Shown one piece after another: positions 53,884 through 64,000 of a stretch of DNA of 64,000 nt. Every line of letters starts with the position of its first letter. Position 1 is the stretch's first letter. Source of the DNA: Plantago major. Its lineage: Eukaryota; Streptophyta; Magnoliopsida; Lamiales; Plantaginaceae. The notes below the pieces were generated by a model. That model had not been told where the DNA came from. It did not search any database and worked only from the letters and a program-made list of their open reading frames with translations. The translations under genes and the position numbers were made by a program. The stretch is taken from the NCBI GenBank assembly GCA_026545765.1, contig CM048839.1, positions 60,075,677-60,139,676 on the forward strand, in the 5' to 3' direction.

Positions 53884-56800
53884 ATGAAAATTATGTGCTT
53901 TAATATAAGAGGTTTGGGAGGGGCGGTGAAAAGAAAAGAGATTAAGGAGTTGATTAAGAATGAGAAAGTTGAGTTGATGTGTATTCAAGAAACAAAAAAA
54001 GATACGGTGGATAGAAGATTTGTGGAGGCTCTGTGGGGTAATGATAAGGTAGATTGGGTGTATTCGGGGGCGAATGGTTTGTCTGGCGGATTGTTGAGTA
54101 TGTGGAATAGTGATATTTTTGAAAAGGAAGAATTTTGGGGTGAAGATGGGGTAATTGGTGTTAAAGGGAAATGGAAGGAAGATAATGTTGAAATTTTGAA
54201 TGTTTATGCACCATGTGTTGATAAAAAAAGAGAAGAACTATGGGATATTATTGCAAAAAGAATTGAGAAGAATGAAGAGGGGAAATGGTGTGTATGTGGG
54301 GACTTTAATGCTATCCGAAACTTGGAAGAGCGAAGGGTTGATAGACGAAGAATGAGAGCTTTTAACGAGTTTATAAAAAAAACAAATTTGATTGACTTAC
54401 CGTTGACAAGAAGGAAGTTTACTTGGTATCGGGACAATGGAGCGAGTTGTAGTAGATTGGACCGGTTTCTTTTATCCGGTAAATGGTTGGAAAAATGGCC
54501 GGAGGTTGCACAAGTGGGTTTGAAGGGAAGAATATCGGATCATGTGGCGGTTCTACTAAAAGATAATGGACAAGATTGGGGTCCAAAGCCATTTAGGTTC
54601 ATCAATAGTTGGGCGAAAGAAAAGGATTTTATTGAAGTAGTGAAGGAGGAGTGGAATAAAAATGAGATTGAGGGTTTGGGAGGATATGTGATGAAAGAAA
54701 AAATGAAGAATGTGAAAAGGAGACTTAAAGAATGGAGCAATAGAACTAGTGGTGGACTGAATCAGAAAATAGAAAGATTGATAAGTGAAATTGAGAAGAT
54801 TGACTTACAACTGGAAATAAATGAACAAGAGAGTACTGTGGATGAGAAAACAAAAGAAAGGAAAAGTGACGAATATGAGGAAAGTGGCGTGAGGAGTGTT
54901 GAAAGGGGGACAAAGGAGAGAAAAGAAAATAATGGTGAGGTGACAAGTGGCGTGATGATGATAGAGAGGTGGTACATGAGGTCGACAAATGTGGAGGGAA
55001 GTAATGATGGGCATAGCAATTTTCGAATAGGGACAGCAATAGAAGATGGGAGTAGCTGTGAATGGTCAACAGAGAATTGTACATATGAGGACAGAAACCG
55101 AGTGGGACCAGGAAATACAATTGTGGGATCAGAATTGCTAAAGAAAAGATAGGAGGATATGGTTGAATTACAGAGACTTTTACAAGTGCAAGAAAGATTA
55201 AGAATGCAACAAGCCAAATCAAAGTGGATCAAAGAAGCTGATGCAAACACAAAGTTTTTCCACGTGGCGGTGGAACGAAGAAGCAGATATAACAGATTGA
55301 AAGGTATACGGATAGATGGAAGGTGGATGGAGGATGTAAAGGAGGTAAATGAAGGAATCCGGGGGTTTTTTGAGAAGCATTTTAAGAAAAGAGAGGACGA
55401 GGTTTTTTCGATGATGAAACTAGATGGGAAGAAAATAGAAGAGGAGGATAGGTGGAGCTTGGAGAGACCATTTGAGGAATAGGAAATTAAGAGAGCCATT
55501 TGGGATTGTGGAGTGGATAAGAGTCCGGGACCGGACGGTTTTGGGAGTCAATTTTTTCGAACAAGTTGGGAGGTGATCAAAAAGGATTTGCTTAGGATGT
55601 TCGTGGAGTTCCATAAGAACGGTAAGATATGCAATGGTATGAATACCATATTTATTACTCTTATTACTAAAGTGAAAAATCCGGTAAATATTAATGAGTA
55701 TAGGCCAATTTCGGTTGTAAATAGTTTGTATAAAATTTTATCAAAGGTTTTGGCGAATAGATTAGGAAAAATACTTGAAAAGGTGGTGGCGGATAATCAA
55801 TCGGCTTTCATAGGTGAGAGGAATATTTTGGATGGGGTCCTTATAGCTAATGAAATCATCGATGAGGCTAGGAAAAAGAAAAAAAAGCATTTTTTATGCT
55901 AAAAATTGATTTTGAAAAGGCCTATGATTCGGTAAATTGGGAGTTTTTGCTTGATATGCTTAAAGAGCTAGGTTTTGGGGGAAAATGGATTAATTGGATT
56001 AAAGAATGTGTGTCGGGTGTAACTAGTTCCGTTTTGGTGAATGGAAGTCCAGCAAAACAGTTTAATGTAGCTAGAGGGTTGAGACAAGGGGATCCTTTCT
56101 CCCCTTTTTTGTACTTGTTAGTGGCGGAAGGGCTAAGTAGGATGATGGAAAAAGTGTGTGAAAGTGGAAGGTACAAACCGGTCTTGGTTGGGAAGAATAA
56201 AATATCAATGTCTCACTTACAATTTGCGGATGATTCTTTAATTATGGGGGAAATATGTTTGGAAAACTTTGAAGTGGTGAAAAGTGTGTTGAGAGAGCTT
56301 TTGAACTAGTGTCCGGACTTAAAATAAACTTTGGAAAGAGTAGCTTGATGGGTTTTGGGTGTGTAAATAATGAGATTGAGAAGTATGCAACACTCTTGAA
56401 TTGTGAAGTGGGCCTATGTCCTTTTAATTATTTAGGATTGCCGGTGGGGGGTAGAGCGAAGGATAGAAGAATGTGGGTGAAGGTGAAGGAAAAATTTGAA
56501 AAAAGGCTTGGGGCTTGGAAAAATAAATTTTTGTCAGTTGGAGGGAGGATAGTATTAACTAAGGCGGTGTTAAATGCGTTGCCAATGTATTACTTTTCCA
56601 TTTTTAAAGCTCCTAAGGCGATAATTGATGAGCTAGTGAGTCTTCAGAGAAACTTTTTGTGGGGAGGGGGGATGGAGAAAGAGAGAAAGATTCCATGGGT
56701 AAGGTGGGAGTTGGTGTGTGAGGCAAGGGAGGATGGGGGGCTTGGAATAAAAAACTTGAGAAATTTTAATATTGCGTTGTTAGGAAAATGGGCTTGGAAA

Positions 56801-57856
56801 CTAATGAAAGGAGGGGATGAGCTTTGGATTAGAATCATTGAGTAAAAATATGGAAATTTTTGGGATAATGTTGTGGAGAAAAAGGAGTTGGGAGTGAATA
56901 AGAATTATTGGTCGGAGTGGTGGAGGGATCTTGTGAGTATTGTAGGAAACTCGGATTGGTTTGTAAAAAATTGTAAAAAAAGGATTGGAAATGGGGGAAA
57001 AACTAGTTTTTGGAAAGAGAAATGGGGGCCGTTTGAAAAGAGCTTAATGGATTTATTCCCTAGATTGTATAGATTGGAAAAAAAGAAAGAGTGTAAAATA
57101 AAAGATAGAGTGGGAGTAGAGAATAATGAGGTTGTGGTTAGGTGGTGTTGGTCGAGAGAGTTCCTAGAAAGAGAAGAGATGGTAGTAATGTCGATTGAGG
57201 AAGGTGTGAAAATATTGAATCTAAAGGGAGGTGAGAGTGACGGTTGGGTTTGGGTAGGAGAGAAAAATGGGAATTATTCGACTAAAGATGGATATAGTAA
57301 ATTGCAAGAAAAGGATGGGGAAAATTCAATGAAAAAGTGGGCGTCGGTTATTTGGAATAAATTGGCACCGTCCAAAGTAAATGCTTTTATATGGAAATTG
57401 TTGCAAAATAAAATAGCTACAAAGCATAATTTGAAAAAACGAGGTGTGTTCTTGAGTGTTGATAATCTTCGTTGTAAAACTTGTGATAAAGTAGAGGTAG
57501 AGAGTGTGTGGCATGTGTTTTATGAATGTGAATTTGTGAATAAAGTGTGGGACTTTGTGTATGATTGGTTTGGATGTAATAGAGTGAAAGGTGTAAATAT
57601 GGAAAAAAAATTGGAAAATCATGTGAAGATGAGGACTAGGGGCAATAAAGAAATATGGGTCTTAATTTGGCATGTGTGTGTGTGGTTAATTTGGTTGAGA
57701 AGGAATGATGGGATTTATAATGATAGCAAGGAAAGTCCATGGAGTTTACTGGAAAAACTAAAAATTACTTGTTGGACTTGGCTTCAAGGGAAAGGGAAAT
57801 TAATGGACTATAACAATGTGGAATCATGGTTGTTGGAGCCAGTACTGTGTTTTTGA
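53884..57856 (+). pseudogene. LINE ORF2: endonuclease, reverse transcriptase, zf-RVT
   Basis: It begins 41 bp after ORF1. Apurinic-type endonuclease: CFNIRGLGG, IQETKK, CGDFNAI and SDHVAVLL. RT: SPGPDGFGSQFF, YRPISVVNSLYKILSKVLANRL, DFEKAYDSVNW, GLRQGDPFSPFLYLLVAEGL and FADDSLIMGE. C-terminus: zf-RVT with WNKLAPSKVNAFIWKLLQNK and CKTCDKVEVES..HVFYEC. Stops at 55150-55152, 55480-55482 and 56843-56845, and frameshifts near 55885 (A-run) and 56305, break it. Between endonuclease and RT (54830-55150) it carries about 105 hydrophilic residues that LINE ORF2 proteins usually lack. Confidence 0.94.
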
Positions 57857-59133
57857 TGATTGTGCAGGTACTGGAGAAGGTTAAAAAAAGGATGAAGAGT
57901 GTACTGGAAGAAATGGCGTGTGATGATGATGGTGAAAGATGAAGGAGACACGAGGGGCCCACAACGATAGGCAGGTGGACGGTTTTGGGACCATGACAAG
58001 GGACACGAGAAGGGTAAGCTGGTGGCAAGAGGTAAAGTGTTTTCATGTTTGTGTCATATACTAGGGCAACATACTTTGTGTGGGCCATGTGGGGTCAAGT
58101 GGTTTTTGGAGGGACATGTGTGTCTTGGATTAAATGGTTTTTGATATATTGTATTGGCTAATATTATTGGTTTGTGAGTTATGCCCTGAACAGAGAGCTT
58201 ATGGTGTGTGGAAGATGAAGAAAGGCTGCAAAAGGGTAAGTGGTTCGGTAGAGATAGCGGACTTTCTGTCTTGCCTGATCTATTCGAACAATAACTCAAG
58301 TGGTTAGACCAGAGCGATTTAATCTTAAATACCTTGAGGAAGTGGAAATCGGGTTTGAGGCTTTGTAGATGTGACTCTTGAGGCTATAATGACACCTTAA
58401 ATTTCTTGCCACTTGTGAGCTTAGAAGCATAGGGTGTAGGGGATTAGTAAGAATGGACGGGTTGGCCCTTTCATCGAGACAACATTTTAAATTTCTTGCC
58501 ACTTGTCTCTCGTAGGCATAGGGTGGAGGGATGTTGCTACTAGTGTGATCGGAAATTCGCTCATGACTAATTCTTAAATTTCTTGCCACTTGCCGAAGGG
58601 GGAACATAGGGTGGAGGGGTGTCACTAGCATAGTTCTCTTAAGGGGTCGGTGTTTCCTATGACCGAGTCTTAAATTACTTGCCACTTGTCTTTCTATAGA
58701 CATAGGGTGTAGGGACTCCAGTAAATATAGGGTGCCTCGCGATTCTTGTGACGTTGGCCGAGATGTGATCTAAACCATAATTGGATTATTACAATGGAAT
58801 TGACGGCAACGGAGATGAACAGAAAAGAGGTCATGGAGGGAAACATAGAGGTGAAATGTATGATGTTTGGACAAGATGAGCCAAATGATGATTAGTGGAA
58901 ACAAAATCAGTCAATCAGTGGTTGAGGTACAAAGCTTGTGGCTTATGGAAGTAAAAGGAAGTTTATGGTTGAGGCAATTGGTTGAGATAGTATGGATCTG
59001 AGAAATGTATTCAATTTTGTGTCATTTATGTATATACAAGTGACGTAACGTTTTGATGAGAGCATCTCTTATGCTCGTGTAAGACATTTTATGAAAGTAT
59101 TAATAAATTTTTGCCGTTTCAAAAAAAAAAAAA
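57857..59133 (+). other. LINE 3' UTR and poly-A tail
   Basis: About 1.28 kb. From 58323 to 58720 a repeat of about 90 bp (core CTTGCCACTTG followed by CATAGGGTG(G/T)AGGG) occurs four to five times, starting near 58397, 58487, 58574 and 58670 with a weaker one near 58323. The tail of A residues ends at 59133. Confidence 0.85.
58323..58720. repeat. Degenerate tandem repeat of about 90 bp in the LINE 3' UTR
   Basis: Four clear units and one partial, each with TTAAATTTCTTGCCACTTG and CATAGGGTG(G/T)AGGG. Spacing is 90, 87 and 96 bp. Confidence 0.85.
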
Positions 59134-59149
59134 GAGTATTACTCTATTA
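59134..59149. other. Target site duplication of the LINE, right
   Basis: GAGTATTACTCTATTA directly after the poly-A tail. Confidence 0.93.
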
Positions 59150-59183
59150 TTCATTTACTTCCCTAAAATTCAAAAAGGTTACC

Positions 59184-60412
59184 TTGAGTTGTGACACTTC
59201 CGTTTAAATAGATACATTTAATTGTCACCATCGAATTTAGATACCTTTTATTACTTCATGTCAATATATGTACTGCGTTATTCAAACATAACGGAACCGT
59301 TAGTTTTGACCGAATTAGTCGATATTTTGGATTAAATTGACCAATTAAAACAAATTACTCTCATTGACCAATTTGACTTAAAAAAGTATTTACATAACAC
59401 GTGTTAGCTCCTAGTTAATTTTGAGTATTATATAACATTGTAAAAATTAAGAAAATACATAAAACTTAGAATAATTTTTGAATAAATTAAAAAATATACT
59501 AATCTAAAATTTAGAATAAGTACTTTTGATTTTAAAAAAATTATTAGAAGAAAGTATGTTTGATTTTTAATTCAAAAAAAAATTGTTCTATAATTTTTAA
59601 TAATTAACTTTTTAATTCGAAAATTTATAATTTTCAATAAATTTTTAATTCGAAAATTTAAAATTTTTAATAACTTTTTAATTCGAAAATTTTCAAAAAA
59701 ATTTTTATACTTTTTAAATCCACAAGCGGCCCACTCCAACCCCAACTTCGGTAGCTGATTTATGAACTTCAAATCCCCCTTATGATATCAGAAAAATCCT
59801 CATTCCACAACAACTATTTGGACCGATCAAAATGATAATCTAAAATAATTTTCATATATTCATTTTTTTTTTTCGCAACTTCTGTAAAACTGCATATAAT
59901 AAGTCACTTCTCAGTCTTTCATTCCACATATCCCCAAGTACTTTTTGAATCAACTCCAAATACAAGTCCGCGATTAGGCGAATCAGACAAATGGAAGAAA
60001 AATCCGCGGAATTGGCCCTTTTCTTGCGCGTACCAATTGAAATCTTTTGAGAAAAAAAAATAGAATTGGGCTGAAGAAGGAATGCTTTCTCAGCAAGAGG
60101 AAAAAATACAAGAATCTTTTTTCTATAATCTATAAGATAACTGAAGTTTCACCTGAACGTTTAGTCGAGTCAAAGCCGGCCTATATTCTTTGGAATAACT
60201 ATAAAACAAAACTTAGTTTTTACAATTTTAAAATCAAAGCGCGATGCTCCGACTTGACAGGAAGATTGACTAATTCATGCTAGATCTCATTAATTCGGTC
60301 AAAATTAACGGTTCGGCCAAGTTTAACTTATTGAGTATCTAATATTGAATAAAAAGTAAAACGAAAGTTCACTAAATAGAATCGTAACAATAATGAAGTG
60401 TCACACCTCACA
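59184..60412. repeat. Imperfect long terminal inverted repeat element, about 1.23 kb
   Basis: 59184-59335 is the inverted match of about 60280-60412. The outer ends share GTGACACTTC / GAAGTGTCAC and the inner ends GTTTTGACCGAATTA / TAATTCGGTCAAAA, next to AACGGAACCGTTA against TAACGGTTCGG. Arms are about 130-150 bp with indels. No transposase is inside. It could be a non-autonomous DNA transposon (Mutator-like elements have arms this long), but I found no target duplication. Confidence 0.6.
59611..59700. repeat. 32-34 bp AT-rich tandem repeat, three copies
   Basis: Units start TTTTTAATTCGAAAATTT at about 59611, 59645 and 59677, each followed by (A)TAATTTT(C/T)AATAA-like sequence; the third is partial. 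Confidence 0.7.
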
Positions 60413-61463
60413 AGTTAATATATATACATTTTTCTGGATTTTACTTGCTACGATAGTTTAGTCTGTCCACTTCAATTATTTCAATCCTTGTCATTAGACA
60501 AAATATTAACGGACAGAGGTGTTCCATTATTTATATTATACTTCTTTTCCGTTACTTTTTGGACTCATGCAGAAACACAATATATTAATAAAAATGATTT
60601 TCAAGTTTGGCTTGCCTGACAATTATTTATGTGCAAATTAGATATGGTTGTTTGAATCCGCGGATCCAAGAAGGTTCGAGTCTTTGAGTGTTGAAATGGA
60701 TTTTCCCCGCCTCTAGTTAGAATAGCGTGAATGTTGATATAAATGACTATTAAAAAGTTAATAATATACAGTGATATTTAAAATTCAATTATGGAAGCGT
60801 GCTCGAACATGCTTATAGTATATTTAAGTGGTCCAGGCTCACATAATGGACCTCTACTTCCTATAGGTGAACCATCCGATATTCTGTCGAACAATAGGTT
60901 ATGATATATAAGTTAAAATTTTCATTGAGCATTTTAAATCATACATATATAATATACAAATACATAATCTCTCTGTCCCACGTCGACTGTTCAGTTTTAA
61001 TTTTTTAACAGTTAATAGAATATAATTTTGACTACTCTATAATTCTGACCTTTAAAATTTATTTCCACATGTTGATGATGGTAGTTGTTCCGTATATTCT
61101 GCATACACTTGTGATCACTTGCCAAGTAGATTAGCAACCGTACAAATTGTGATTTTGACATGTACGTCCCTCAAGTAAAAAGGATAAACAAGTGACGAAT
61201 AATAAGTTGTTGCGTCAAATTCTTAAATATACATGATTTATATAATTTTATTTTTTCCTGTTGTGAATTATAATTATTTATTTATACATCTTTATCCCAT
61301 ACAAGCCAGCCATCCCTTTGACTAATCATGGTCATGAACAATCTCCATCTATTCCCCACAATTACACTATCAAAGCAATAAGTAAATAGCTTGTCATCCA
61401 TCCAACGCTAATGACAAAAAGCCCCTCCACAAGAACCTACATTTTCCCAATTACCCTTCCACC

Positions 61464-62533
61464 CTAAATTTGACCATTTCTGGTATTCTCTATTTGGAAA
61501 TTCACTTGCCTCTTTACCTCTAATGCTCTCATTGTGGACCGCCACTTGAAGAAAGTTCCAAATATTGTCTCCATTTCCTCTAGCGTCCTTCCACGGGTCT
61601 CTGGGAATAGAGTGTAGAAGAAGATCCACCCGACCGCGGCGAAACTCGCATACAAGAAGAATGCCCCTCCGATTGTTATCGCGTCAGACAGCGATATAAA
61701 CGTCATTGCGATCACTGCGCTTACAACACGATTTGATGCTATTCCCATACTGCAACCTTGAGCCCTCAGTCTTAGCGGAAAAATCTCGGAACTATAAACC
61801 CAAGTTATGGGACCCATCCCGATTGCGAACCAGGACACGTAGGACAAGAGTGACACCAATGACAAAGCAACGGCCCAATTGACTTTATGGTCAGCCCTCC
61901 CAATTATAGTGAACCCAATCGCCAAAAAAAACAAGGAGATAGTAGACCCTGCAATGCTTGTCAAAAGCAATGGACGTCTACCTACTCTATCCAACATAAA
62001 TGTCGCCACGAAAACAAACATGAGCTTGATGAATCCAACGGCGATCGTCGCTAGTAGCTTCTCCGTATCGTTGGTAATACCGGCTTTCTCGAAGATTGTG
62101 GGGCTGAAGAGTACTACGGTGTCTATTCCGCTTGCTTGCTGGAAGAAGTGTATGCCCATTCCGCAGAGTAAAACATGGCGGACTGAGGGAGTGGGGCGTA
62201 TGAGGAGGTCTCGCCACACACCTTCACCCGGCCCGTCTTTTTTGGAGACAGAAACGATATCATCGGTACAATGTTGGGGTATGCCAGCGGCTTCTTTGAT
62301 TTCAGCAAGTCTTATGATGGATTCTTCTGGTGAATCAGAGATTTTATCTAAGACCTGTCTGGCATCCCTGAGTCTTCCACGAAGGACGAGCCAACGTGGT
62401 GATTCCGGCATGTAGAGGATGCTGATTGCCAGGAATGCGGAGGGAATAGCAGCTACTCCGACCATAAGTCGCCACCCTATGTGAGTTGGGAGTTTGGAGA
62501 ATGCTAAGTTGGATACATAGCCTAGTAAAATCC
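61464..62533 (-). CDS. Polyol/monosaccharide transporter (PLT/PMT family), last exon
   Basis: The 3' exon of a sugar-alcohol transporter of the major facilitator superfamily, which imports polyols or monosaccharides with protons at the plasma membrane. The 356 codons begin after a 3' splice site (TATATGCAG) with GILLGYVSNLAFSKLP and continue through MPESPRWLVLRGR (sugar transporter signature), FFQQASGIDTVVLFSP, DRVGRRPLLL, WVYSSEIFPLRLRAQG and ETRGRTLEEME. These cover transmembrane segments 5-12. The exon has no stop or frameshift, unlike everything else in the window. Exon 1 lies beyond 64000. TAG stop at 61464-61466. It could be a PLT5-like or PMT6-like member; I cannot tell which. Confidence 0.9.
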
Positions 62534-64000
62534 CTGCATATATGATTTTATTAGCTAATTATATTCCAGAGAAACGATGTTACAGTTATACATGCACAAA
62601 TTATTTGAAATTGGAATGCATGCGCATTCATTATACATGAACAAAACAGATCTAAACTAAACTGAATTGATCTGTTATACAAAAAACAACTAAATAAATC
62701 TGAACTGATTTGAAATTAATAATTTTTTAAAGATGAAAAAAGAGCCAATTTAATTAGAAATCATGTTTTTCAATTTCTAAAGGTAATTGTTTTTGGGAGC
62801 TTGAAGTAATCTCCTGCTATTTCAATGGTTTGTAACTTTCAAAGTAAGAATTCCGTGTAAATGGAAACCTCCTCCACCTCAAGCGTTCACACTAAACACG
62901 AATGGATCCAATCTAATTGATAAAAGACGGCTGGTATCGGATGCATAATTCGAGACCATAACAGAAAATTCATCAGAGCAGCAGCTTATATAGGAAAAAC
63001 CGTCAATAATACTGCAGAACTCATAGCTATTAGGACAGGGCTAACTCTGGCTTTTCAACTTATAATTTCCCTTCTCTTTATGTTCAATCAGACTTTAATT
63101 ATGCTTTGAAATGTATAAACAGGCCGGAAACAACGCCGTAGTTAAATAGCTCCCTGTTAATGAGCATTAGATCACTTATGTAGAATGGAATGGAAGTCAA
63201 GCTGATTTTCACTTATCGGAAAGAAAATAAAGTTGCTGATTTCCTGGCCAAGAAAGCAAGTTCTCAACACTCTTTTGTGATGCCTAGTTGCAATAGTACT
63301 AGCAGTAGTAATGTTATTGTTGTAGACTCTAATATATGTAATCCTAAAAACATCGCAGATGCTACCGGATTAAATGTCTGGGATGTCTGTCCATTTTGGC
63401 TAAAACCCGTACTAGAAAAGGACCTAATGGAAATATCCTATCGTATGGTCACGTTTTGTAACGAACAAAGTCCTAATGTACTACTCTATTATGAAGAATG
63501 AAGTTTGTTTTATAAAAAAAAAAAAAAAGTTTTATTAACCCAATTATCTTCTTCCATGAGGGGAAGATAGAAAGTATTTACAAGACTAACCGAGTTCCAA
63601 TATTCCACGACTCTTATTCATAATTTACTGGCAAAATTTTGGATCCAACCATTTTATAATGGTTAGGTGCTTCTAGTGATTTTTATAAGAGCAGGCACAT
63701 GTTTTCAGACGTGGAAATAATAATGGTTTTTTTTTTTTTGTTTTTTTTTTTTTTTCTTTTGTAGTTTTTAGAGAAATAAGTCTTGACAAGAATTGATCCA
63801 CCCAAATGAATGATATACCTCTTCCCCAAAATGTAAAACGACGATTAAAAGAATAAAATAACAACAAAAAATGAGTTTATTTAATCCCAAGCATCAGGCT
63901 TACTAATTAGCTCGATGTGACTTGAAATGTTGTGGACAATTAATATAATATAAAATGATACCCCTCTTCATTTCAGAAAAAGTGTTATATTTTGACTTTG
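62534..64000 (-). other. Intron of the polyol transporter gene (partial)
   Basis: At least 1.47 kb, continuing off the right edge. The 3' splice site is CAG at 62534-62536. It contains a LINE remnant on the opposite strand and long T-rich tracts (63726-63757). Confidence 0.7.
62925..63527 (+). pseudogene. 5'-truncated LINE remnant with RNase H-like domain
   Basis: Encodes the plant RVT_3 RNase H fold in pieces: AGIGCIIRDHNRKFIRAA near 62932, NNTAELIAIRTGLTLAFQL near 63010 and, after stops, FTYRKENKVADFLAKKAS (63205-63260) with the final Asp. The C-terminal tail stays open to a TGA near 63500, followed by an A-run (63511-63526). The tail and missing 5' part fit a truncated LINE, but a copied host RNase H-like gene is possible. 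Confidence 0.7.

Larger units (their letters stand above)
51618..59133 (+). mobile_element. Full-length L1-like LINE
   Basis: A 7.5-kb non-LTR retrotransposon between 16-bp target duplications. It has ORF1 (51623-53842), ORF2 with endonuclease, RT and a zf-RVT-type C-terminus (53884-57856), a long 3' UTR with repeats, and a poly-A tail of about 13 A. The perfect duplication and tail indicate a recent insertion, yet both ORFs contain stops. Confidence 0.94.
59150..61463. other. AT-rich host flank with an inverted-repeat element
   Basis: About 2.3 kb upstream of the transporter stop codon, no gene supported. It contains the inverted repeat described separately (59184-60412) and, at 59611-59700, three copies of a 32-34 bp unit with TTTTTAATTCGAAAATTT. 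Confidence 0.6.

Noticed and set aside
58296-58703. Minus-strand frame repeating RQVARNLR
   Set aside because: Antisense reading of the LINE 3' UTR repeats.
60047-60283. Plus-strand frame of 78 codons
   Set aside because: Lies inside the inverted-repeat element, composition like random AT-rich DNA, no recognisable motif.
63673-63867. Minus-strand frame of 64 codons with a Lys-rich tail
   Set aside because: The Lys run is the translation of a long T tract; no supporting feature.

Overview
The window is nuclear DNA of a flowering plant, made almost entirely of nested retrotransposons next to the edge of one host gene. Evidence for a plant: Ty1/copia elements primed by initiator tRNA-Met (TGGTATCAGAGC), a Ty3/gypsy element of the Tat type with two RNase H domains and an antisense extra gene, an L1-like LINE with a plant-type ORF1 (RRM plus DUF4283-like region), and an exon of a polyol transporter. 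The extra protein of the copia elements resembles, from memory and unchecked, hypothetical proteins abundant in Lamiales such as Dorcoceras; an asterid host is therefore a guess.

Layout. Positions 1-37958 hold one family of large minus-strand copia elements in four copies plus a rearranged piece. C1 (1-4400) is a 5' LTR, gag and broken pol running off the left edge. Fragment D (4401-7264) is the 3' half of the family's extra gene, on the plus strand. C2 (7270-12292) is a 5' LTR, gag and pol truncated inside integrase. C3 (12293-22554 plus 37533-37958) has a 5' LTR, gag, pol and the 5' half of the extra gene; C2 cuts it at one end and C4 is inserted in its LTR. C4 (22555-37532) is complete: two LTRs, PBS, PPT and 5-bp target duplication CATTG. 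Positions 38525-51372 are a complete Tat-type gypsy element with duplication AACAT. Positions 51618-59133 are a full-length LINE with a 16-bp duplication. Positions 59150-64000 are AT-rich host DNA with an inverted-repeat element, the 3' exon of a polyol transporter (61464-62533, minus), and a LINE remnant in the adjoining intron.

The most interesting system is in the copia family. Between RNase H and the 3' LTR, C4 carries about 5.6 kb of extra coding sequence in the sense direction. It has its own TATA box, conserved in C3, and at least five introns of about 75-86 bp with GT-AG borders. Its short middle exons look like duplicated modules. The encoded protein would have a globular N-terminal domain, nuclear-type basic and acidic stretches, a coiled coil, an RG-rich segment and a conserved C-terminal domain. 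One intron of C4 is precisely absent from C3, as expected if spliced RNA is sometimes reverse transcribed. The gypsy element carries an unrelated, antisense, intron-containing extra gene of a recognised kind.

All retroelement reading frames seen here carry stops or frameshifts, so no copy looks autonomous as written. Some lesions in C4 follow a repeated pattern (CAG read as CG) that may be assembly error rather than decay.
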